From: Microbacterium sp. MYb62
GTDB taxonomy: Bacteria; Actinomycetota; Actinomycetes; Actinomycetales; Microbacteriaceae
NCBI RefSeq assembly: GCF_002979475.1
Contig: NZ_PCOY01000007.1
Coordinates: 1-64,000 of the forward strand
DNA: 64,000 nt
Reading direction: 5' to 3'
Below, in pieces: positions 25,909 through 36,694 of this stretch. Each line of letters starts with the position of its first letter. Position 1 is the first letter of the stretch. The notes below the pieces were generated by a model. It saw only the letters and a list, made by a program, of their open reading frames with translations, made no database searches and was not told the DNA's origin. Position numbers and translations under genes: made by a program.

Positions 25909-27810
25909 TCAGTCGCCGCTCTGCACGGCGTCGAAGAGCTGACGCCACCGGGCAGGCGAAGTGATCCTCGGCGCCCCCTCGGCGTACTCCGACGCGAGGT
26001 GCTTCCACTGACGAGCCAGCCGCAGGTGCAGCCTAATGCTCCGCCACAGGAATCGGTGCATCGTGGCGCGGTCGCGCTGGTACCACGCCACACCGATGCC
26101 GTCAGGAGACGTCACGAGAGCCGAGTCGATGTCGGCGAATCGCCACCACGTGATGTCCTGCGCGGAGATGATGCGCTCCGGGTTCCGCCGACTGCCGGGC
26201 GCCTGCTTGATGAGGAGCTGGCGTGCGCCGACGCGCGCGGCGAGCAAGATCGCCGCCACGGGGTTCGTGGGCTTCGACACGCCGCCCAGCAGGGCGACCG
26301 AGGACCGACGCACCGGCGGCAGCGTCGCGAAGTCCTCGACGACCTTCGAGTCGATGTAGCGGGTGCGCAGCTCACGGATCTCACCCTGCTTGCTCGGCAG
26401 CAGCTCGGGAAGCTGTGCCGGGCCGCGGAACACGTCGCGGAGCGCCTCGTGCCGGAGACGGACGGCGGAGTACTGCAGCATGAACAGCAGCTTGATGTCA
26501 CCCAGGAACGAATGCAGCGGCAGGTACCCGCCGCTGCGGACGTGGGAGTGGAGCAGCCCGGTCACCACGCGGTTGCGGTGGATGAAGTACTCCTCCCAGG
26601 TGCGCGTGGGGTCCTTGTCATGCCAGGCCATATGCCAGACGGCGACGCCGGGCAGGCAGACCGTCGGGTAGCCGTGTTCCCGGGCGCGGAGGGAGAACTC
26701 GATGTCATCGAACTTCAGGAAAACCGGCAGGGAGAGCCCGATCTCCCTGAGCACGCGGGTGGGGATGAGGCACATCCACCAGCCGTTGAAGTCGGCGCCG
26801 AGGTGACGGTGCAGCTCGGGTGTGGAGCGCAGCGGCTCTTCGGCGAAGTCGTGGTCGTACTCGCTCTCACCCGACGGTCGCATCCACGACTTGCGCTGGT
26901 CCCAGAGCTCGCCCTGCGTGTACAGCACGGAGCGATCGTCGAGGTGCAGCATCCCGCCGCCGACGATCGTGGGCACCGTGGCGAAGTCCGCGAAGCGCAC
27001 CGCACGCACGATGGCCTCGGGTTCCGAGATCGCGTCGTCGTCGAGAAGCAGGACGTATTCGCTGTCGCCGTCAAGGGACTCGAGCATCGCACGCGAGAAT
27101 CCGCCGGATCCACCGAGGTTGGGCTGGCGGATGATCGCCAGCTTGTCGCCGAGGCGGGCTGCCGCTTCGGCGAAGCCCGGCTGGTCGCTGACGAGGTCCG
27201 TGCCCTGATCGACGACCACGACGCGGTCGAGCACCTCGTGCACGTGCTCGTTCTGACCCACCGCGATGATCTGGTTCAGGCAGTACGACGGACGGTTGAA
27301 CGTCGTGATGCCGACGGTGGCCTTCCCCGGGGTCCAGTCCTCCGGTGCGACGACCTGCCACTCGGCGGAGACGAGCGTCGCGTCGGAGCTGCCGGCCGCG
27401 ATGTCGAACCAGTAGAAGCCGCCGTCGATGAACGACGTGACGGGGAGGTCGAACTCCACCGTCTCGTCGGTGAAGGTCTTGGAGGCGAGAGCCGAAGCGC
27501 GTCCTCGGGCACTGGACTTGTAGACCGAGATCAGACCGCGTCCTTCGACGGTCGCCACCAGACGCACGGAGCGGACGGTGGTGGAGTGCTGCCAGTCGCT
27601 GGCCGGGAAGGCGTTGAAGAACGTGCTCAGCGAGACGCGACGGTGCGCGTAGACCTTGATGCTCCGACGGTTGACGATCTCATAGGCCTCGCCGGGCTGG
27701 GAACCGTCACCGGACCCCGTGTCCACGTAGAGTGCGGAGACCTCGGCCACCCCTTCCGCGGGGAAGACGGTGTGGTTGACGGTGACGTAGTTCTTCTCGT
27801 TTTCGACCAT
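25909..27810 (-). CDS. glfT2: Galactofuranosyltransferase GlfT2-like
   Basis: A 633-residue protein with the GlfT2 layout: N-terminal beta-sandwich (about 1-160), GT-A domain (about 163-430) and a helical C-terminal part. The NLGGSGGF motif (231-238), the metal-binding DDD (257-259), FDDIEF (367-372) and WHMAWH (392-397) match the catalytic positions of mycobacterial GlfT2 nearly residue for residue. It polymerises galactofuranose from UDP-Galf. ATG 27810 has GGAGAGGG upstream and lies 13 bases after glf. Microbacteria lack mycolic acids, so the galactofuran here is a different polymer from arabinogalactan. Confidence 0.94.
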   Translation of the reverse strand: MVENEKNYVTVNHTVFPAEGVAEVSALYVDTGSGDGSQPGEAYEIVNRRSIKVYAHRRVSLSTFFNAFPASDWQHSTTVRSVRLVATVEGRGLISVYKSSARGRASALASKTFTDETVEFDLPVTSFIDGGFYWFDIAAGSSDATLVSAEWQVVAPEDWTPGKATVGITTFNRPSYCLNQIIAVGQNEHVHEVLDRVVVVDQGTDLVSDQPGFAEAAARLGDKLAIIRQPNLGGSGGFSRAMLESLDGDSEYVLLLDDDAISEPEAIVRAVRFADFATVPTIVGGGMLHLDDRSVLYTQGELWDQRKSWMRPSGESEYDHDFAEEPLRSTPELHRHLGADFNGWWMCLIPTRVLREIGLSLPVFLKFDDIEFSLRAREHGYPTVCLPGVAVWHMAWHDKDPTRTWEEYFIHRNRVVTGLLHSHVRSGGYLPLHSFLGDIKLLFMLQYSAVRLRHEALRDVFRGPAQLPELLPSKQGEIRELRTRYIDSKVVEDFATLPPVRRSSVALLGGVSKPTNPVAAILLAARVGARQLLIKQAPGSRRNPERIISAQDITWWRFADIDSALVTSPDGIGVAWYQRDRATMHRFLWRSIRLHLRLARQWKHLASEYAEGAPRITSPARWRQLFDAVQSGD

Positions 27811-27823
27811 GGTGTCCCTCTCC

Positions 27824-29057
<1,234 letters not shown>

Positions 29058-29073
29058 CTGAGGGCTCGGCCAC

Positions 29074-31086
29074 CTAGCCGGATTCGGTGAGGATTCGCTC
29101 GAGGAACGGCGTCAGAGTGCGCGCGTAGCTTCCCGAGAGATGGTTGTCATCGATGTAGACCGCGACGTTGCCGATCGCCGCCTCGCACATGTCGCCAGGG
29201 CAGAGCCAGGGGGTGAAGTCGACGACGGTGATCGCGTCGCGCAGCGCCTCCGCCGGATTCACCTCCGACAGGACCTCTTCTCGGGGCACCGCGCAGTCCG
29301 TGGAGGGATCGATCGCGCACTGGTACATGTTGAACGAGAACCGCGGATTGTCGCGCACGCCGATCACGGGGATCCCCGCGAGACGCATCTCGTCCACGGC
29401 TTCCTCGATCCCGTTCAGCAGGCGTTCCGGCTGGTGGGCATCGGCTCGCGTGACGACCAGATACACGGCGTCCGGGGTGATCTCCTTCGCGTAGTCGAAG
29501 GCGGCGCGGACCCAGGTCTCGCATGACGACAGGGTGAGGCTGCGGGATTCCTCGGTGAGTCCCGCCGTGCATCCTCCCTGGAGTAAGGTGACCACCGCGA
29601 GGTCGCTTTCCTCGAAGAGCGCGTTCAGCGGTACCGACAGCTGCTGGGCGTGCGAGTCGCCGATGACGAGGATCCGGTGCTCCGCCTCGTCTCCGCCGAC
29701 GTTCTGATTGCACGACGTGCGGAGGATCTCCGCCCTGGGAGCGAGGACGCCTTCGCACGCGGGACCGACCGAAGTCCACTCGTCATCCAGCGCCGTCGGC
29801 AGCGGTATCAGGGGACGCTCGCCACCGGCGATGTCGATCGCGGCACCGACCTGCGCGGCCCCCGGATAGTCGACGTCGGCGACGTCCGCCGCGATCTCGG
29901 CCACGCGGAGCTGTTCGACGCCGCGCCAGGTCCCGGTGACGCCGGCGACCGCGATGACGGAGGCCGTGATGACGGCGAGGCTCTGCAGTGAACCCGCTCT
30001 GCCGGGCCGCGACGGCTCGCGCAGCGGCGCCTCGACGAAGCGCGAGAGGAGGCGCGCGGTGACGAGGGAGCCGACGATGATCACGAGTCCGGCCCCGAGT
30101 CCGACTCGGTCGACGTCGAACACGACCATCCACGTGACGAGGATCGGCCAGTGCACCAGGTAGAGCGCGTAGGCGTCACCGGAGAAGTACGTCATCGGCT
30201 TCGATGCGAGCAACGACGCAGGCCCTCCGCGCGCATCACCCGCCCCGGACACGATCACGGCGGCGGCGCAGAGCACCGGCCACAGGGCCAGATAGCCGGG
30301 GAATCGTCCGCCGACATCGAGGAGGATGCCGCAGAGCACGATGCCTGCCACACCACCCCAGCCGAGCACGGCGCGGATGACGACGCCCAGACGGATGAAC
30401 GGCAGCAGCAGAGCCAGGAGCGAGCCCGCCGCGAACTCCCACAGTCGCGTCCGGGTGTCGAAGTACGCGAACGCCTGGTCGGACCGGGTCTCGATGATCG
30501 AGAACCACAGCGACCAGACGAAGATGACGAGGAAGACGCCGATCAGCGCAGGACGGATGAGGTCGCGACGGCGGCGGAGGATGAGTGCGACGAGGAGGAT
30601 GAGCACGGGCCAGAGGAGGAACACCTGCCCCTGGATCGACAGCGACCAGAAATGCTGCAACGGGCTCGTCTCGGAACTGTCACGGACGTAGTAGTCGACC
30701 TCGGAGAACGCCAGCTGCCAGTTCTGCACGTAGAAGAGGCTCGCCCAGGTCTCATTCCAGATCCGCGTCCACTGGGTCGGCGGGAAGAACGCGGCACTCG
30801 CGGCGAGGACAGCGAGCAGGGTCACGGCGGCGGCCGGGACGAGCCGACGGAAGCGTCGGCTCCAGAACTGCGGCAGCGACAGCGGGGTCCCCGCCACCAC
30901 CCGGCGCGTCAGCGAACCCGTGAGGAGGAAGGCGGAGATCATCAGGAAGACATCGACACCGCCGGAGACCCGGCCGAACCACACGTGGTAGACGACGACG
31001 AGCACAATCGCCAGAGTGCGCAGTCCATCGATGTCGGCTCGATAGCCGGCGCTGCGCAGCTCGGTCGCTGGCCTGTTTGTGGGCAC
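29074..31086 (-). CDS. Acyltransferase 3 - SGNH hydrolase fusion (OafA/YrhL type)
   Basis: A 670-residue protein: acyltransferase-3 domain with ten or so helices (about 10-370) opening with the DGLRTLAIVLVVVYH signature, then an extracytoplasmic SGNH domain whose block I is VIGDSHAQ (catalytic Ser) and whose Asp-His pair is DDNHLS near the end. Such fusions O-acetylate cell-surface glycans. GTG 31086 follows GAGG by 8 bases; an upstream GTG at 31152 would overlap the -10 box and is not compatible with it. Paralogous to the next gene. Confidence 0.93.
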   Translation of the reverse strand: MPTNRPATELRSAGYRADIDGLRTLAIVLVVVYHVWFGRVSGGVDVFLMISAFLLTGSLTRRVVAGTPLSLPQFWSRRFRRLVPAAAVTLLAVLAASAAFFPPTQWTRIWNETWASLFYVQNWQLAFSEVDYYVRDSSETSPLQHFWSLSIQGQVFLLWPVLILLVALILRRRRDLIRPALIGVFLVIFVWSLWFSIIETRSDQAFAYFDTRTRLWEFAAGSLLALLLPFIRLGVVIRAVLGWGGVAGIVLCGILLDVGGRFPGYLALWPVLCAAAVIVSGAGDARGGPASLLASKPMTYFSGDAYALYLVHWPILVTWMVVFDVDRVGLGAGLVIIVGSLVTARLLSRFVEAPLREPSRPGRAGSLQSLAVITASVIAVAGVTGTWRGVEQLRVAEIAADVADVDYPGAAQVGAAIDIAGGERPLIPLPTALDDEWTSVGPACEGVLAPRAEILRTSCNQNVGGDEAEHRILVIGDSHAQQLSVPLNALFEESDLAVVTLLQGGCTAGLTEESRSLTLSSCETWVRAAFDYAKEITPDAVYLVVTRADAHQPERLLNGIEEAVDEMRLAGIPVIGVRDNPRFSFNMYQCAIDPSTDCAVPREEVLSEVNPAEALRDAITVVDFTPWLCPGDMCEAAIGNVAVYIDDNHLSGSYARTLTPFLERILTESG

Positions 31087-31150
31087 GCGAAAAACCTCGG
31101 TCGGACGACGGTCGTCTCCGCCGATTCGGGTGAGCGGAGACTTCCGATCC

Positions 31151-31156
31151 ACCCTA
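31151..31156 (-). promoter_or_regulatory. -10 box TAGGGT of the first acyltransferase gene
   Basis: TAGGGT on the - strand in the 90-base gap between the two acyltransferase genes. It would start a leader of about 58 bases ending at GTG 31086. Confidence 0.4.
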
Positions 31157-31176
31157 ACCCACGGTCTCTTCCAGCG

Positions 31177-33309
31177 TCATCCGCGCGGCGCAGGAGGGGC
31201 GGCGAGGGCCTCATCGAGCGTGATGCGGAGACGGTCGCTGAGCGTCGCCGCATAGGCGCTACTCAGATGATCCGCATCGTAGAACACCGGCTCCCCTCCG
31301 ACGGCGGCGAAGCACACCGCGTCGTCGCAGAGCAGAGGGGTCATGTCGACAGGCCACAGTCCGCTCCGCGTCTCCGCGGAGGCCAGTGCTACGGGATCCG
31401 GCGGAAGCGCGGTCTCGCGCGCGATGGCGCACTCGACCGGTGCCTGCGCGTTGAGCACGACACAGTCGATGTCTCGGACATCGCCGTTCAGAGGAGTGTC
31501 CGCGATGGGGACGACAGCGATGCCCGCGTCGATCCAGCGGCCCCAGGTGCCACGCAGTGCCTCCACGAACTGCTCGTCATGCACGCGCCCGCTCCCGTCG
31601 TCGACGAGTTGCTGTCGAGCGGCCATCGACGTGATCACCATGTCGGGCGGATCCGCCACGAGTTCATCGGAGAGTGCGTCCGCCCAATTCCGACAGCGCT
31701 CATAGTCCACCGGTCCCCACAGCGCGTCGAAGCCGACGAAAGCGACGTCGGCCGGCGGACACCCCGGGAAAGAGCTGATCGTGAGCTGCCACCCTTCCGC
31801 TCGTGCGACCGGGAAGATCGCCGCCTGCCACTGCTCCGCGTGGGAGTCTCCGACCAGCCACACCCGGGGACCGGGTTCGCCGGCGGCGAAATCGCATTCC
31901 CGCGTCGTCTGGCGGCCATCGAAGGCCAAGACGTCTTTGAGTTCCCCGCATTCCGGCGCGAGACCGAAATAGGCGTCCTCGGCGGTGACGACCGGATCGA
32001 CCACCGTCACGGAGGGATCGCATCTCGCCGGATCCATCAGCGACGCGGCCCCGTGGCACACCCCGGTCTGTTGTTCCGCCGACTCCGCGGCGGCGTCACG
32101 GATCGCCGCGCCACCGAGGAGGGCGAACGCGAGCGCGACGACCACGGCCATCATGAGTCCGCCACCGAGGAACGCCCGAGGCGTCTCACGCCACCACGCG
32201 GCCCGCTGAGCCGGAGCCTCCACCCACCGGCGACCCGCCCAGGCGAGCGCCAGCGCCGCCGCGAGGACCAGGAGCCGGGACCACCACGAGAGCGGCGCGG
32301 CGATGAGGAAAGGGGTCAGCACGATGAGCGGCCAGTGCCAGAGGTACAGGGAATACGACACTTCACCCAGCCACTGGACCGGCCGCCGATCGGTCACGAC
32401 GGCCACGCCCCACAACGGCGCTCTTCGGCCCGTGCCGGCGAGGATCACGGCGGCGGTAGCCGCCACCGGCAGGAGGGCCGCGACTCCCGGATAGCCCGTC
32501 TGCGGCCCGTAGAGGAACGCCGCCACCGCGATGCCCACATATCCGAGGACCGCGAGACCGGAAGCGGCGAGCGCGTTGATCCGCTGCAACGCCGTCACGG
32601 GGATCAGCGCGATCGCCGCCCCGGCCGCGAACTCCCATGCTCGGGTGAAGGTCACGAAATACGCCTGTGAGGGGAACGCGGTCGTGTACACGACGCTGCT
32701 CGTGAAGGAGAGGACGAGAACGATGAGCACGACCGCCCGCAGCGCCCGACGCCGATCCCCGCCGACACCTCGGCGGGCGATCACGGCCGCGGTTCCGAGC
32801 AGCAGCAGCGGCCAGACGAGGTAGAACTGCTCCTCGACGGAGAGCGACCAGAAGTGCTGCACTGCACTCGCTGCCGCATTGTGCGCGGAGTAGTCGACGG
32901 AGAGGCCGGCCAATGTCCAGTTCTCGACGTACAAGGCGCTCGAGATCGCCTGGACCGCATTGTCCGTCCACCGTGGGTACGGCAGCAGCAGCGACACCCC
33001 GATCAGGGTGACGGCGAGCACGAGGAGCGCGGCCGGCAGCAGGCGTCTGATGCGCCGTGCATAGAACGGCGCCAACCGGATCCGGCCGGTGCGATCGAGC
33101 TCGGCGAGCAGGTGCCCCGTGATGAGGAAGCCGGAGATGACGAAGAACACATCGACGCCGACGTATCCGCCGGTCATCCGCTCCGGCCAGAGGTGGTTGA
33201 GCACCACGAGGGCGATGGCCACCGCTCGCAGGGCCTGGATGTCGGTGCGGAACCGCGGGGTTCGCACCGACACCCGGGATCGAGGGACCGCCGGGGCGGG
33301 CGCGCTCAC
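31177..33309 (-). CDS. Second acyltransferase 3 - SGNH hydrolase fusion
   Basis: A 710-residue paralogue with the same two-domain plan: FRTDIQALRAVAIALVVLNH at the N-terminus, helices to about 390, and an SGNH part with LVGDSHAEQW and the terminal ADHLSSAYA. GTG 33309 overlaps the rmlCD stop, so this enzyme is co-translated with the rhamnose pathway and probably acetylates a rhamnose-containing polymer. It is diverged from its neighbour, so two different acyl positions or substrates are likely. Confidence 0.93.
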   Translation of the reverse strand: MSAPAPAVPRSRVSVRTPRFRTDIQALRAVAIALVVLNHLWPERMTGGYVGVDVFFVISGFLITGHLLAELDRTGRIRLAPFYARRIRRLLPAALLVLAVTLIGVSLLLPYPRWTDNAVQAISSALYVENWTLAGLSVDYSAHNAAASAVQHFWSLSVEEQFYLVWPLLLLGTAAVIARRGVGGDRRRALRAVVLIVLVLSFTSSVVYTTAFPSQAYFVTFTRAWEFAAGAAIALIPVTALQRINALAASGLAVLGYVGIAVAAFLYGPQTGYPGVAALLPVAATAAVILAGTGRRAPLWGVAVVTDRRPVQWLGEVSYSLYLWHWPLIVLTPFLIAAPLSWWSRLLVLAAALALAWAGRRWVEAPAQRAAWWRETPRAFLGGGLMMAVVVALAFALLGGAAIRDAAAESAEQQTGVCHGAASLMDPARCDPSVTVVDPVVTAEDAYFGLAPECGELKDVLAFDGRQTTRECDFAAGEPGPRVWLVGDSHAEQWQAAIFPVARAEGWQLTISSFPGCPPADVAFVGFDALWGPVDYERCRNWADALSDELVADPPDMVITSMAARQQLVDDGSGRVHDEQFVEALRGTWGRWIDAGIAVVPIADTPLNGDVRDIDCVVLNAQAPVECAIARETALPPDPVALASAETRSGLWPVDMTPLLCDDAVCFAAVGGEPVFYDADHLSSAYAATLSDRLRITLDEALAAPPAPRG

Positions 33310-34721
33310 GAGCGCAGGTACTCCTCGAGCTGTTCCCCGGCGTCACGCGGGACGAAACCGGTCCCCTCGATCTTCACGAGATCGAGGACGCTGTTCAGCG
33401 GCCGCGGAGCGACCGGGCCCTCGGCACCGGCGAAGTACTCCGCCGTGCTCACCCCGGAGACCTTCGAGCGGTCCACGCCGACGAGAGCGAAGATATCCGC
33501 CGCGATCTCGGCCCAGGTGCGGGGCTCCCCGGCACCGGTGACATTGTAGGTGCCGTAGGGCGCTCCCGTCGAGAGCAGGTGGGCGATGGCCCGAGCGATC
33601 TCCGTCGCGAAGGTGAGGCGTCCCCGCTGATCGTCGACGACCTTCGGTGCGATCCCGCGCTCCGCGAGCGATGCCATCGTGCGGACGAAGTTCTTCCCGT
33701 CGCCGATGACCCAGGAAGTGCGCAGCACGTAGTGGCGGGCAACCGTGCCGACGGCGAGATCGCCCGCCGCCTTCGACTGCCCGTACACGCCCAGCGGGCA
33801 CACGGCGTCGTCTTCGCGATAAGGACGGTCCGCAGACCCGTCGAACACGTAGTCGCTCGACACGTGCACCAGAGTGAGGCCGTACTCGCCGGCGATGCGC
33901 GCCAACGCCGCGGGACCTGCGGCGTTCGCCGACCATGCATCCCGACGTCCGTCCCGAGTCTCGGCGAGATCGACAGCCGTGTACGCGCCGGCGTTGATGA
34001 TGGTGTCGTAGTCGCGCCAGCGCCGCGACGTGGCGGATTCCGGATCACCGAGATCGAACTCGGCGCGGGTCGTCCATTCGATGTGCGGGAGGTCGCCGAG
34101 CTCGTCGCGCAGTGCCCGTCCGAGTTGACCGCCTGCGCCGACGACGAGGGTCTTGCGCGCACCGATCGGCGTGACATCGGCAAGTCTCGGGTGCACGAGG
34201 TCCTTCGCCGAGATCTCGACCTCGGGGAGCGGGATCGGCCAGGCGATCGCCGCGGTCTCGTCAGCCAGATTCAGGAAGGAGTAGGACGCGTCCGCGGACC
34301 AGTGGTCGTTGACGAGATACGTGTACGCGGTGTCGGGCTCGAGTGTCTGGTAGGAATTGCCCACGCCGCGCGGCACGAAGATGGCCTTCGACGCATCGAT
34401 CTCCGTCGTGAACACCGCGCCGAACGTCGGCCCTTCACGCAGATCGACCCAAGCGCCGAAGATGCGCCCGGTCGCGACCGACACCCACTTGTCCCAGGGT
34501 TCGGCATGGATTCCACGCGTCGTCCCGACCGCGTCGTTGAACGACACGTTGTTCTGGACGGGTCCGAAATCCGGCAGACCCAGCGCCGTCATCTTCTCGC
34601 GCTGCCAGTTCTCCTTGAACCACCCGCGCGAGTCCCCGTGGACGGGGAGGTCGAACACGACCAGACCGGGGATCCCGGTCTCGACCCGCGTGAGCTTCTT
34701 GCCGAACTCGATCTCGCCCAC
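33306..34721 (-). CDS. rmlCD: Bifunctional dTDP-4-dehydrorhamnose 3,5-epimerase / reductase (RmlC-RmlD fusion)
   Basis: A 471-residue fusion. Residues about 1-185 are RmlC-like (cupin; RGIHAEPWDKW carries the active-site His; VPRGVGNSYQ replaces the usual FAHGF). Residues about 188-471 are RmlD: dinucleotide motif VVGAGGQLGRAL, SSDYVFDG and the Tyr-x3-Lys in YGQSKAAGD. Together they carry out the last two steps to dTDP-L-rhamnose. This fusion is known in Microbacteriaceae and corynebacteria. Seven bases separate it from rmlB. Confidence 0.95.
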   Translation of the reverse strand: MGEIEFGKKLTRVETGIPGLVVFDLPVHGDSRGWFKENWQREKMTALGLPDFGPVQNNVSFNDAVGTTRGIHAEPWDKWVSVATGRIFGAWVDLREGPTFGAVFTTEIDASKAIFVPRGVGNSYQTLEPDTAYTYLVNDHWSADASYSFLNLADETAAIAWPIPLPEVEISAKDLVHPRLADVTPIGARKTLVVGAGGQLGRALRDELGDLPHIEWTTRAEFDLGDPESATSRRWRDYDTIINAGAYTAVDLAETRDGRRDAWSANAAGPAALARIAGEYGLTLVHVSSDYVFDGSADRPYREDDAVCPLGVYGQSKAAGDLAVGTVARHYVLRTSWVIGDGKNFVRTMASLAERGIAPKVVDDQRGRLTFATEIARAIAHLLSTGAPYGTYNVTGAGEPRTWAEIAADIFALVGVDRSKVSGVSTAEYFAGAEGPVAPRPLNSVLDLVKIEGTGFVPRDAGEQLEEYLRS

Positions 34722-34727
34722 CGTGTC

Positions 34728-36595
<1,868 letters not shown>

Positions 36596-36679
36596 CCCAA
36601 CATCGTGCCACATCCGGGCTGAGAGCACGGGAGCACGGCATGTTGACTTGCGTCACATCAATCACAGTGGCACCATCAG

Positions 36680-36685
36680 TAGCTT
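36680..36685 (+). promoter_or_regulatory. Possible -10 box TAGCTT upstream of the secreted repeat protein
   Basis: TAGCTT with 9 bases to ATG 36695, implying a leader of only 2-3 bases. A TTGACT at 36643-36648 lies too far upstream (31 bases) to be its -35. Confidence 0.3.
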
Positions 36686-36694
36686 TGCGCCACA

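Noticed and set aside
30151..32670. 839-codon open frame antisense to the two acyltransferase genes
   Set aside because: Low-complexity Arg/Asp/Gly/Glu protein with no domain, crossing the gap between two real genes.
36643..36670. CRP/GlxR-like site (TCACA repeats) between rmlA and the secreted protein
   Set aside because: The two TCACA elements are direct repeats with a 4-base gap, not the inverted TGTGA-N6-TCACA arrangement.
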